A stretch of 64,000 nucleotides of DNA from Spongospora subterranea f. sp. subterranea (taxonomy: Eukaryota > Endomyxa: Phytomyxea > Phytomyxea > Plasmodiophorida): the NCBI GenBank assembly GCA_049724395.1, contig JAUGWO010000026.1, positions 1 to 64,000 on the forward strand, written 5' to 3'. Positions 1 through 18,233 of the stretch are shown here, piece after piece. The position numbers and the translations under genes are program-made. The number at the start of each line of letters is the position of its first letter. The first letter of the stretch is position 1. The notes under the pieces were generated by a model. The model ran no database searches, was not told the DNA's origin, and saw nothing but the letters and a program-made list of their open reading frames with translations.

Positions 1-3863
<3,863 letters not shown>

Positions 3864-4638
3864 GCCGGTCCGAAATAGCAATGTCAGAGCGCAATAAGGA
3901 CTGCGCAATAACATTAAGGTAGTGCGCAAAAACTTTTTCGAAACGTGCGCAACATTTGACACTGCCATTGTTTGTTACCCGGTAACCCCCCCTGTTCCAC
4001 ACTCTTTGTGGGTTATTACCACTTACGTTGGTACACAGTGAGAGTGTCACTATTAGAGGGTGTTATTTACTCGACACATCATTCAGTTCATTATCTCGTT
4101 ATCGTCGATGATACATCATGGTGACGGCTGTGCTGAAGGCTATCTGACGTATTGTGATCTCGAACGTTGGTTTTCAATCGTTTGCTTCGAAGCCGAGTCA
4201 ACATCAGAAATAGATACAGAAGTATCCATCAACTGAAGCCTACGTGAGATGTCTATAATGTGCTATAACAATTATAAACCAGCTACCACTATCCAGTTCA
4301 GTTTTCAACTCACTGCGTTAAACCCTTGAACTTGTAATGATCGGTTTAGCCAGGCAGAGAGGATATTTCACAAAGACCTTGACATCTACGGAATTGATAC
4401 AAGACAAGAGATTATTATTCACCTATCATTGAAGTTATCCCGTTGCAACATCGCTACTTTACACCAATTCGTGGGGATTAAAGGTAAAGCTAAGTTTCGC
4501 TTGTCTATAGATTTTAGACAATTGACAAAACTATTCGAGGATGAGTTCGAATTAACTGGAAGAATCTTTCAAGGCTTATAGATCATATGAAGGTACCACC
4601 GTCTTCACTTCAAGAAGATTTCAAATTAATCTTCACGA
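3864..4638. other. Intergenic, no gene recognised
   Basis: The gap between the 5' end of PRP22 and the membrane-protein gene. It probably holds both promoters, and possibly a missing first exon of PRP22. A short reading frame on the minus strand (4050-3802) overlaps the first PRP22 exon in another frame and shows no recognisable family. I see no repeat or RNA gene. Confidence 0.5.
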
Positions 4639-5652
4639 ATGGTTAAAAGAATATTGCTGCGCACGATAGGAAATACAATCGCGTTTGCCTGCTCAGTTGT
4701 ATTTGCTATACATTTTACATATAATACCAGGTGTAGACAGGAAAACAGGCGATGGAGGATCATTGTTGAATTAGCAATTAATAATCTGATTGCATGTTTG
4801 ATGTCAATGGGTTCCCTCTCCTTTGCCTTAATCGATCCGATATTATGTGAATTGTGGCCTTGTTTCGAAGGAGCCTGTAATCCATCACCTCATCATTAAT
4901 CCGTCCATAATATTGATATTATACAATGTGCAGATATATACACATGTTTTATTCTCTATCTGAACCGGGTAATTTTTGCGTTTTTCTCTCTGAACAGCCC
5001 AACCCGAACTCGAATCTACACGTTTACAATGGTAAACTACATCTATTGAGATTTCCCAACAGATCACTGATATCATCATCATTCAGATACTCCATTGGAT
5101 TATTGTATCAGGATCTGGATTCATATTGGCAACTGGAGCACCTCTTGCCGACGAGCTATTGCATGATGAACTTCAGTACTCTTGCAGACTAGCCCGGGTT
5201 AGAAATGGAATAATGGGGCACATCTCGTTTTACGTCCTGTTTCTGATTGTGATTGTATCAATGATTGCATCATGTGTTGCACTTTGTATTGGCCTTACTG
5301 GATATAAGCAGACCATTGCCAAAGAAGACGAGGTCAAAGTGTCCAAACCCAATAAGCTCTTGAAGATTGTATTGGGTCAATATGCCCTCGACTGCATGTG
5401 CATTAGTCTTGACATGATCGATATGCTCTTTGACGGCAATGAACTGTCGAAACCCCGATTCTTCTTCACTCTAATTACCCGAACCTTTTCAGTATATCTG
5501 TTTCGATTCTGATTCTGATTCGTGTTCTAAAACGCAAAACCTTGTTAAAGGATCAATTACCGCAGCATGGCGGGGTCATACATGTATCCGGCAATCACAA
5601 CTTGCTGGTCAATGTCGTGGACTGTTCTAACGAGCGTGCCCAAGGCGAGTGA
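4639..5652 (+). CDS. Putative seven-pass (GPCR-like) membrane protein, exon structure unresolved
   Basis: I do not recognise a named family. Seven hydrophobic segments can be read in order: around IGNTIAFACSVVFAIHF (TM1), VELAINNLIACLMSMG (TM2), HHLIINPSIILILYN (TM3), IQILHWIIVSGSGFILATG (TM4), ISFYVLFLIVIVSMIASCV (TM5), LKIVLGQYALDCMCISLDM (TM6), and a last one about 5486-5540 followed by a basic KRKTLLKDQ tail ending at TGA 5650-5652. A GN pair in TM1 and a Trp in TM4 recall rhodopsin-like receptors, but this is weak. Segments lie in more than one frame: TM1-2 share one frame, TM4-6 another, and TM7 a third. Short introns (one probably about 4940-4997) or single-base errors are therefore needed. 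The ATG at 4639 is the simplest start; a short exon from 4587 is possible. Confidence 0.4.
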
Positions 5653-6066
5653 TCTTAAACCAATATATATCACACATTGAGGAAGGGTTCAACTACATGT
5701 ATATCCGTCTTTTCTGGAACAACATTGAAACTAATAATAGTTAGAAAACTTGGGCGGTTTGAACTACTGCCAGTTCTAATTAGGCAAATTTCTGAATGCT
5801 CACAAAGACATTAGGCCAAGTTATAACTCGTTTTCGTATTTGATCAAGGTTGGAAGAGTCCAAAATTCGTCATCTCACGGACCGGCAAGAATTTTTATTC
5901 TCGGCCCTGCTGTAATATGTGGAAAGTGTGGCCCTTGTTTGCGTTTGTGAATTCCGTTTCTAAACTATTGTGCGTTCATAATCGCATATGTTGAACGGAG
6001 GAGTGAAGTTGATTCGGAGGAACACATCCTCCGGGACCTCGTCGGACCTGGCCCAATAAGTTTTGA
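5653..6066. other. Intergenic, nothing recognised
   Basis: The 414 bp between the membrane-protein gene and the Cys-rich secreted gene. There is no sustained reading frame, repeat or RNA gene. It presumably contains the promoter of the downstream gene. Confidence 0.4.
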
Positions 6067-6559
6067 ATGATGGGACCAAAACTGACGTACCTGGCTGTAT
6101 TATTGCTGGCTATCAACTGCATCAATATTGGATTCAGTGATAACGCCTGCAACAATGACCATGATCTGGCCATTACCAAAGATCGTGGCAATATGGTTGC
6201 CGTTACTGAAAAATGTGGGCGATCTTGCTTGGCCAAGCGGGCTTGTACGACGCGATGCATCATGCAATTATCGCATCTGAAGCAGCCATGTGCCGAATGG
6301 TCAGCGTAATCGAGGAATTTTGGCCCATCTCGACTGAATCGGCTTTTTGTGTTTCGACAGTTATTCAGATGAAGTTCATTGTACAGCGATCAATTGTGTG
6401 GCATCATGCATGTTGAGACCAAAGAGCCAGTCTTGTTTTGATTGTTCTGAGAAGTTTTGCGGTCAAGCGATGCGTTCATGTACAGGGCTGGATACTCATC
6501 TGACAATCCCCTATAATGTTGTTGAGGATGTATTTTCGTATTATATCAGTGTATTATAA
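6067..6559 (+). CDS. Secreted cysteine-rich protein (two exons)
   Basis: Unknown function. The start MMGPKLTYLAVLLLAINC reads as a signal peptide, so the product is probably secreted. Splicing 6067-6299 to 6361-6559 (intron 6300-6360, GT...ACAG, 61 bp) gives about 143 residues and joins two Cys-rich halves smoothly across PCAECYSDEVHC. The mature part carries closely spaced cysteines: CGRSC, CTTRC, CAEC, NCVASC, CFDC, FCG and a final CTGL. This regular C-x2/3-C spacing suggests a small disulphide-bonded fold. The tail after the last Cys (about 25 residues) is not Cys-rich. It lies 414 bp after the putative receptor gene on the same strand, but shared function cannot be claimed. The exon join is convincing because it preserves the Cys periodicity; the family name remains unknown. 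Confidence 0.7.
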
Positions 6560-6770
6560 TATGATACATCATTGCCAATAGCACAATAGAATAAAATACT
6601 CAACAGCTACACAGAATTTGTAAATCTAAAGCTCGAGTTCGCCTAATCATGGAAATAAAGATTCATGCTCGACCAATCCGATGAATAGGTTCAGCTCAAC
6701 GACTAACAGAATACAAATATAGAGCAGAAATAGACAAATGTGGTGTGTATTGCGGGAGTGACTTGGAGAA

Positions 6771-8331
<1,561 letters not shown>

Positions 8332-8582
8332 CGTAATACAGTTTCTAACTTGACTCCGTAAATTCCTAGAGAATTTGGTTGCGCTGGCGCAGATATCGGT
8401 GCATACAGCATACAGTCAAGGTTGACGTGGACGCTGCCTTGGGTGATCCGTGTGGAATTGGGCTGCGCACAAGTGCGAAGACTCTGTGTTTTCACAGAAA
8501 GTTTGGTGTTGGCACTTGGTAGCGGATTTGAAAAGAGTGGGAGGAGGTTGCCGGTAGAGGGGCCCCGAAATTGACCATTATC

Positions 8583-9930
8583 ATGTCATCGATTTACGCA
8601 CTGGAACCTCCAACCAGCGGTAAATTAGTCATGCACACGACAATTGGCGATATAGACATAGAGTTCTGGCCACAACAGGCACCAAAAGCATGCAGAAACT
8701 TCGTTCAGCTTTGCCTTGAAGGATATTACGACGGAACGATTTTCCATCGTATTGTGAAAGGGTTCATGGCACAGGGTGGAGATCCTACTGGTACAGGGCA
8801 AGGAGGAGAATCCGTCTTTGGGGCACCATTCAAATGTGAAACGCATTCTCGACTTCGGTTTGCTCACCGAGGGTAATTCATTATTTTGACTCCCTCTGCG
8901 ATGATGTTGGTGATGTTTACTCTTCAGGATTGTGGCAATGGCGACGCCTCCAACTGACCCAGAAGCTAATTCTAGTCAATTTTTCATTACGTTCGATGCT
9001 TGTGAATGGCTAAATGGGAAACACACTGTGTTTGGAAAGGTGACTGGTGACACTCTGTACAATGTAATGGGTATGCAAGACCTTGAAGTCGATTCCAATG
9101 ACCGCCCTGAAAATGCGCCCAAAATTCTTAGTGTTGACGTTCTACTGCCACCATTCGACGATATTGTTCCCCGCGAGAAAAAAGTGCCCGTACAAAAGCA
9201 GATAAAAAAGATAAAAAAGAAAAAGAATCCTACCTTGCTTTCTTTTGGCGACGAGGAGGCCAGTTTACAACCGCCTGCATGTAAAACAATGGTTAGCTCC
9301 CACGATATCGTGGATGAAGATCCATATTTGTTGAAGACAACAGTAGCCGAAGAAACGGATCCCCCAGTATGTGCAACTGAGCTCCAGAATCACCAAGATT
9401 TTGATGGCGTAGCTCCTAAGAATGTCAATGACGTTCACAACCCGATTGGTCATGTCGAATCTCAAGATGATAAGAACGCCGCTGAGCTAGCCAGTTTACG
9501 CGCTCAGGTGTCTTCACTAAAATCACGAGCGTTTCGTATTGAAAAAGACATTCCTGCCGAAGAAACCAATCTGTTAACACCTCTTGAGCAGCGCCGAATG
9601 GTTTATTTGCGGAAAAAGACAACGAATCGTAAACAAAGAGAAGCAGAAACATTGAAGAAGCTCTCAATGTTTCAAGAGACTCTAAAGAGTGCCCCGGAAA
9701 GCAAAGAAACTCCTCAGATTAATGAAGACGATGAAGATAGAGGGTGGCTTTCTCATTCTCTAGCATTTATGAAGCGTCCACAAGACTTTGACCCGATGGC
9801 TGCAGATGTAAATAACTATGAATATGTACTGACAGATCCATTGGCGGAAAGAAGGCCTGGTAGCAACAAGGACAACATAAAAAAAGGAGACGATCCCCAG
9901 GTCCTACCAGATAAAAGTCCCAAATTTTAA
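8583..9930 (+). CDS. CWC27: Spliceosome-associated cyclophilin CWC27 (SDCCAG10 type)
   Basis: Peptidyl-prolyl isomerase-like protein of the activated spliceosome. Two exons, 8583-8872 and 8928-9930 (intron 8873-8927, 55 bp), encode about 430 residues. The N-terminal cyclophilin domain (about 1-170) is closely conserved: APKACRNFVQLCLEGYYD, TIFHRIVKGFMAQGGDPTG, ANSSQFFITFDACEWLNGKH. The Trp-to-other substitution pattern typical of CWC27 was not checked residue by residue. The linker IVPREKKVPVQKQ fits CWC27 (known form IIPRE), and the C-terminal half is charged and helical, with the typical late block RGWLSHSLAF and a final charged tail. The spliced frame is clean. An ATG at 8583 gives the conserved start MSSIYALEPPTSGK. 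It is the second splicing factor in the window besides PRP22. Confidence 0.93.
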
Positions 9931-9998
9931 ACAGTTTCATCTTGATATATTACAATTGTCAATCTCTTCTGGAACCGTATTGGAATCGTACATAAACA

Positions 9999-11321
9999 TT
10001 ATGGCTTGGAAACATTCTGAAATGGATTGGTTAAAGAGACAGCAACAGGTGCCCGGTCATCTTCTGAAAGGAAACATGCCCCTGTCGATCCAAAATAGCC
10101 TTCATGTTTGAGAAACAGCGCTTTTTGGATTCCATGTGACCAGTAATCAATAGAAAATGATATCGATCCCATTGATAGACGATTTTTCCGAAGAAAATTG
10201 CCTGCGAAAATAATTCTTGTCAATTGGTATTTCCTTGCACACAGATATGCCAATTGTGCAATGTTCTGAGAAATCATATCAAGCAACCCTCTTGCAATAT
10301 CAGCTTCAGATATCGTGCTACGAACGTCATCATTCACACCAACTGAACCAAATGCGCTTGCCACGGTTTCAGCAGACAGACCGAATGCCTCATAACCGCC
10401 TGCTCCATAGATGTCGCCAACAAGCATGTTGAGTTCGTTAGTCTTTCCATCAGCTGCTAATTCAACAGCATCTTCAAATGATTTACATTTTGTGAGCAAA
10501 CGACAAAGGCCCCAGAACGTTCCACCACCCATCATTGTTCCCGAGACACGCTGAAATGAATCATCACTGTCGACCTTAAGTACGCTGACACCACTTCCAA
10601 TATTAACCAACAGATAGGGGAATACTGATCCATTCGTAGTGTCAAATGGCACAGTCAATGACAATTTCGGCTCCTTCGGGTTCGCAAAGTAATAGCATTC
10701 ATCAGGAGAATGCTGCAATAGGAAGTTGATTCCCCAGAGCAAACAGTGAAGTTCGTCGCCTTTTACGACTCGTAATCCAAGCTTGGAACTTATTTCTTCA
10801 CTGAACTTGTACGCCCCTCCGCCTGTGGCTAGAAGAACTCCATCATTTTTGAGCAAACCATTGCTGCGCATCATCTCTATAGCTCCTTCCATCCTTCTTG
10901 TCTCGAATTTCATGAAATGAAATGTGCCATCTTTCCATTTGAACGACAGCTGGGCATCTCGATGCCCGGTCGTCCCATATCGATCTGATTTCTTTATAAA
11001 CTCCGCTTCAACTGTTGGTGTCTTACAATTTCTTTCAAAAAATGTTATTTTACTTAACGACCCGCCCACGTCGACGCCAACGATGGCGATGCTTGAAACC
11101 TTCCCATTTTGCGAGGAAGGAGACTGACGAACGCCAGATGAACGATGAAGTAGACGGACTTCTCGTTGCTCAATGCGTTCGTCGAGTATACATTGCAAGT
11201 AGCGGAGTGGATCAGCAGGCTTCTCGTGCATGAGGATTTGATGAAACTGGGCCAATAATTCATCGTAAAGATCTGGTTGATCCTCGGCGTGTCCAATCAG
11301 TTTGACTGATGTGTTTGGCAT
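9999..11321 (-). CDS. Pantothenate kinase, eukaryotic type II
   Basis: Phosphorylates pantothenate with ATP, the first and controlling step of coenzyme A synthesis. A single exon of 440 residues with an ATG at 11321. The ATP-binding loop GVDVGGSLSK is at residues 82-91. Other conserved glycine-rich blocks follow: LLATGGGAYKF, VNIGSGVSVLKV, GGGTFWGLCRLL and the C-terminal IIFAGNFLRKN, typical of PanK/PANK4-like ASKHA-fold enzymes. An N-terminal extension of about 75 residues (starting MPNTSVKLIGHAEDQPDLYD) precedes the kinase core. The following block LLAQFHQILMHEKPADPLRY is helical and may be regulatory. The frame is intact over its whole length. It is followed by the trehalose-phosphatase gene on the same strand, with 300 bp between coding regions. 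Confidence 0.93.
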   Translation of the reverse strand: MPNTSVKLIGHAEDQPDLYDELLAQFHQILMHEKPADPLRYLQCILDERIEQREVRLLHRSSGVRQSPSSQNGKVSSIAIVGVDVGGSLSKITFFERNCKTPTVEAEFIKKSDRYGTTGHRDAQLSFKWKDGTFHFMKFETRRMEGAIEMMRSNGLLKNDGVLLATGGGAYKFSEEISSKLGLRVVKGDELHCLLWGINFLLQHSPDECYYFANPKEPKLSLTVPFDTTNGSVFPYLLVNIGSGVSVLKVDSDDSFQRVSGTMMGGGTFWGLCRLLTKCKSFEDAVELAADGKTNELNMLVGDIYGAGGYEAFGLSAETVASAFGSVGVNDDVRSTISEADIARGLLDMISQNIAQLAYLCARKYQLTRIIFAGNFLRKNRLSMGSISFSIDYWSHGIQKALFLKHEGYFGSTGACFLSEDDRAPVAVSLTNPFQNVSKP

Positions 11322-11621
11322 GGTAACCGGGATCGATATTCAATAGGTATCGTAGGGACAAGGTTAGGGATGCTCCCTATCCCCCACACCTTACCCAGTA
11401 AGGCTGAGCAGGGCTGAGCACAAGCGATAGGTGTAACTGGTAAATTGGTTCCACAATACCATGTTAGAGCTGCGCATTATTCTCCGGCCTGGACCGGCGA
11501 GCTACAGAAACCATATGTTGCCAGATGTTTCACAGAGTCTCTGACATTTATTTATCTCCGATATCGATTGCACTTCCAATAGCGCTGTATTGAGATATAG
11601 GAAGCTGAACACCCAGCGAAA

Positions 11622-12688
11622 TTACGAAGACCGCGAGGTGGAAGAAATGCCCTGCAACTTTTCTAAAACAATGAGGACGTCATCGGGACTGGCCACAAAA
11701 TAGTTGGCGTTAGTTTTCCTAGGAAATTGGCTAACAAGAATAGCAATCCCTCCTTTGGAACGGACTGTTTTGAATGCATCTTCATCGGTCACGTCATCTC
11801 CAATGTATACAGGCAATACCGAACTAGAGTCGTCAAATATCGTGCTGATAAGATTTTCAACTGCCGCCCCCTTGTGCCAGTCTTTCTTTGGACGGATTTC
11901 CCAAACCTATACGAAACGTTAATTCATTGACGCCCATCGACATAGATCACACCATTTTCCCTATAGTTTTCACGATGTAGGTGTTGTGCATTGCTACAAT
12001 ATCGTCTACAGCTCGTTCGATTTCTGGAAAATACACAGGTTCCACGTTTCGATAGTGGACAGAAACGGACAACCGATTATCCTCAATCAAACATCCTTGT
12101 ATATTGCCCAGGGCTTGCTGAAGAGACTGAAACGCCTGTTGAAGGTGGGGCAAAACATCTTCTCCAATCTGCATAAGTTTCAGACCACCTGGCCCACATA
12201 TGTCGAACCCGTGGCTAGCAGCGTAATACAATTCGTCCATTTCAACAAACTGTTTTATGACCTCCATCCTCCTACCGGTCACAATAATTGTTTGATGGGC
12301 TTGTGAAAGCCGTTTGAGACTCTCTTTCATTGCAGGATTTAGTGTTGCTTTACTAGGATCGTTGACAATCGGAGAAAGGGTCCCATCATCTGAAAAAAGC
12401 AATCAACTCAGATGTTCCTTAAAAAACAGCTTTGGTCATACAATCTAGAAATACAGCTAGAATCTTCTCATGGAACACAGGTAAGATACCATTCCAGTGT
12501 TCTATGGCATTTGGGAGCCAAGATGAACTCAGCCCAGAAGTTAAACTGATTACGGGCTGATTCAATGCTTGCTGTTCCTTCACAGCAGGACTCCTGTATT
12601 TTGTCCACATTGAGGTTGCAATATACAATGATGCTGCGAGAACAGCGGCAACAGTAGTTGACACTCCTAGTGTTTTCACTTTGCTCAT
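11622..12688 (-). CDS. Trehalose-6-phosphate phosphatase with N-terminal membrane anchor
   Basis: HAD-superfamily phosphatase that dephosphorylates trehalose 6-phosphate to trehalose. Three exons: 12688-12442, 12389-11953, 11906-11622, with GT-AG introns of 52 and 46 bp. The first join restores catalytic motif I, FLDYDGTLSP (Asp about 82 and 84). Motif II region is IIVTGR, and motif IV is IGDDVTDEDAF. ASHGFDICGPGG and the order of motifs match plant/protist-type stand-alone TPPs. Fungal TPS2 normally carries an additional N-terminal glycosyltransferase-like domain, which is absent here. Residues 6-25 (TLGVSTTVAAVLAASLYIA) form a hydrophobic segment with a flanking KYR, suggesting a signal anchor. 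The first ATG in frame is at 12688. Stop at 11622. Confidence 0.9.
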
Positions 12689-13000
12689 TAGCAAATGCGA
12701 AAGTATGCTCGTTATCGTCAACAGATCACTTTTCGAAGGCTACTAGACTTGTCAAGCACTAGCACAGACGAACGCACTGAAACCACAATGATAGTAATGA
12801 ACAGCGATGATCAATCTCATCACGGCTGCGCATTACGGTCCGACGCTCATGTCATGGATGCATGACGCAACCGCAAGTATGTACCTTACCCAAACCGAAT
12901 GTACTGTACATACTCCTCTGAGGGTCTGTTACACCTCAAATTGAAATGCCGTTTCCGTTTTATCATCGATCAAGCGATTGCCAAAAATTACAGCAATGTA
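12689..13000. other. Intergenic, nothing recognised
   Basis: The 312 bp between the trehalose-phosphatase start and the end of the kinase gene, both on the minus strand. It likely holds the phosphatase promoter and the kinase 3' end. No other signal seen. Confidence 0.4.
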
Positions 13001-15569
<2,569 letters not shown>

Positions 15570-15892
15570 GACTAACGCGTCCTACAGCATTAGATGTGTG
15601 CTCTGACGCAAACGATTTTCAATTGCTGAACGAGAGCGGGTTTGGTCCTTTTGCCAACCAGAAAGTCCAAGGGAATCGCGTTCTGATACTACAATAAAAA
15701 CACTAAACTTATTATGGTACATAACAGTACATAATCTCGATCCTGAAATTTGCCCTATCAAAGGTTTCATTGTCATTCTGTTGTCAGAATCATACACCGA
15801 ATGGTCAACGAAATATCTGCAGTTTCCACTTATTACCCACTTCGATGAAGTAAATGATTATTCTATTTTACTGTTAAGAGACTTTATAAGAT

Positions 15893-16978
15893 CTATTCAC
15901 GGTTGAACGGTCCTAATGAGAGGAATGGATCTTCGCTCGTGCTTCTAACATCGGCTTGTCCCTCATTAGATGAATGCTTCATTTTCCCCCCCGGATTCAA
16001 GGAATGACTAAAATTGGATGGCTCCGATTTACCTGTTGGTCCATCATCGGTTGCGAATGGATCAGGCTCGTATTTATACCAATCGAATGAGGTTAATATA
16101 TCAGGTGTCGAATGGTCTTCTACAATACGCCCCTCTTTCATTGCATTATCTTTGGTCAATGTTTCGACTTTCTTAGTCTGTTTCGATTTCTTCTTCTTCT
16201 TCTTGATAATGGATGGATCCGTGACCTGCGAAGATCTCGCTAGAATATCACCAATCAACGCCCGTCGGATTGTACACATCTCCGATCCAGCCGTCCAAAA
16301 ACACTCCTCCACATGATTGAACGCCTTCAATATGGGTAGCCCGGCTGAATGTCGTCCATGCACCAGATCCTTTTCGACCGCCTCATTCATCATCATGTCC
16401 ATCGCCTCACATTTAGCTTCCCAGGCGACTAGTGCGTTCTGTGCCTTTTGCAGATCGGCTTCATCACGCGCATGCCATCTGCCATTCCTTACTTGCCGAA
16501 CTCGATTATCTTCTAGCAAACGTATATGAGATCGCAGACATTTGGCTTGTTGGTGCATACGTCGCTGCTCTTCTAGTTTGACAATCAAGGCATCAATAAG
16601 TACCTTCCATTTCTTCATAGGAGCTATTACATTCTCATTCAGCTCGAAATTAAGTGGTTTTTCAGCGTTTTGCTGAAGATCAGCTGCTTTCGCAATGAGA
16701 TCTCTTTGATGATCAATATTATTAAGTTTCTCGTGAAAGGTGCAGAGCTGAGCCAGATCATTAGCAACTAGACAGGAAGATGTGCTGAATTCTTGTAATT
16801 TCCCCAGGTATGTGGTAAGGTTGCGCACAGCGACATCTAATGATGCCGATAATGATTTCGCCGCATGCATATTGGACACAAGATTAGCAGGTGTATCAGC
16901 ATCCGATAATAATGCATCCGTTGATGCAGTCATATTCAAACCGATCATCGACCATAGCGAACTACGTAAGCTATCCAT
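15893..16978 (-). CDS. Predicted helical protein, BAR-domain-like
   Basis: A single open frame of about 361 residues from ATG 16978; an upstream exon is possible because the frame stays open back to about 16990. Residues 20-230 are almost entirely amphipathic helix (AKSLSASLDVAVRNLTTYLG, QRDLIAKAADLQQNAEKP, ADLQKAQNALVAWEAKCEAM). The order and charge pattern resemble a BAR or F-BAR membrane-curvature domain, which would place it on endocytic or recycling membranes. A basic run of six lysines then KSKQTKK follows, and the C-terminal quarter is acidic and disordered with DWYKYEPDPF. I cannot name the family with certainty; other long helical bundles remain possible. Confidence 0.5.
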   Translation of the reverse strand: MDSLRSSLWSMIGLNMTASTDALLSDADTPANLVSNMHAAKSLSASLDVAVRNLTTYLGKLQEFSTSSCLVANDLAQLCTFHEKLNNIDHQRDLIAKAADLQQNAEKPLNFELNENVIAPMKKWKVLIDALIVKLEEQRRMHQQAKCLRSHIRLLEDNRVRQVRNGRWHARDEADLQKAQNALVAWEAKCEAMDMMMNEAVEKDLVHGRHSAGLPILKAFNHVEECFWTAGSEMCTIRRALIGDILARSSQVTDPSIIKKKKKKSKQTKKVETLTKDNAMKEGRIVEDHSTPDILTSFDWYKYEPDPFATDDGPTGKSEPSNFSHSLNPGGKMKHSSNEGQADVRSTSEDPFLSLGPFNRE

Positions 16979-17363
16979 GCACTTCACGATGTTCTAATTA
17001 ACAGGGAATTAGCTATGACAGACAAAAACTGACAATCTGTGTCGGCAAAAAAGGGTACGGTCGATCATAATTACACACAGAAGAATACTCTCAATCAAAT
17101 CCTCAATCCAGAGCCTGCTCAATATTTGTCATCGAGACTATCACATGAAAATGATTCTTGTATTGACCCGGACATTTGGCGCTATAAACTGTCCGTCCCC
17201 TCTACGCAGAAGTTGATTCGTCAGAACTCAGAACTGAGAACGCCTCCACTTCTCTAAAATCGCCGAACTTCAAGCACATCAACTTTGGGCTCTTGGATAT
17301 CTTGGCCAATTGTCCCAGTTTACTATTCTTATAGCTGTGGGGTTTTGTTAGCTTTGCATTTCA

Positions 17364-18201
17364 ATGGTGTACTACTTTACTTCCACGTGCGATGACCAGG
17401 AGTTCACAATATACATGGGGAAGGATAAATTCGAAAATGAACTTTTGATAGCTCATGGTATATAACTTTACTTTTTACCGCTCAAATCGATTTTCTCATT
17501 CCTCATAGGCCGTGTTTTTTATTTTTTCTAACGGCTCTTTACTGGTAGGATGGCCGGAAGATTTGTGGTTCCATGCTGATAACCTATCATCTGCCCACGT
17601 TTATATTCGCACGCCTTCCTCAACGGATTTTGATAGCATTCCTGAACAAATTCTGAATGATTGTGCTCAGCTAACGAAAGAGAATTCCATAAAGGGTTTG
17701 GATGGTGGTGACATTTCTGTTATTTAAATTGAGCATGATACAGGAAAGAAACTGAAGCAAATTAAAGTTGTATATACTCCATGGTCGAACCTTCAAAAAA
17801 ACGGGTCAATGGATGTTGGGCAAGTGGGGTTCCACAAAGAGAGACTGGTAATAACAAATTTTTTTTGTCGGTTTTGCTATGGAATTGAGACAAACTTTAA
17901 TTTATAGAGGAAGTATATACTAGTACAAAGAGATCTCGCCGTATTGGGACGTTTGAAGAAGACAATGAGAGAAGTTGTTGACGTCGATTTTCGTCAACAA
18001 AGGTCAGACCGCGATAAGGCAGAGAACGACGAGCAAAGGTTCAAAAAACAAGAAACAGATAAAGCCATAAAAATTGCGATACAAGAGCGTCAATTACATG
18101 ATGAATTACACAGTTATGGCAGGGTGTTTGATCCGGAATATATGCAGATGAATACTGACATCAAGATGAACGTTGAAGATTACGAGGATTCTTTCATGTG
18201 A
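17364..18201 (+). CDS. CCDC25: CCDC25-type NFACT-R domain protein
   Basis: Conserved small eukaryotic protein with an NFACT-R (RNA/DNA-associated) domain; mammalian CCDC25 has been reported as a DNA sensor at membranes, but the ancestral role is unclear. ATG 17364 gives [20 protein letters not shown], followed by [11 protein letters not shown]; splicing a roughly 90-bp intron restores [20 protein letters not shown], the hallmark of the family. Further exon joins give [20 protein letters not shown] and [17 protein letters not shown]. The C-terminus is a charged helix ([17 protein letters not shown]) ending in acidic EDYEDSFM at the TGA 18199-18201. No frame breaks. It converges on UMP synthase with only 32 bp between stop codons. 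Confidence 0.92.
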
Positions 18202-18233
18202 GTATAAAACGATAAACTCCACTGTTTATTTAT

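Noticed and set aside
8625-9667. Long minus-strand open frames opposite CWC27 and other open frames opposite conserved exons
   Set aside because: They overlap conserved coding sequence on the other strand and show no family of their own.
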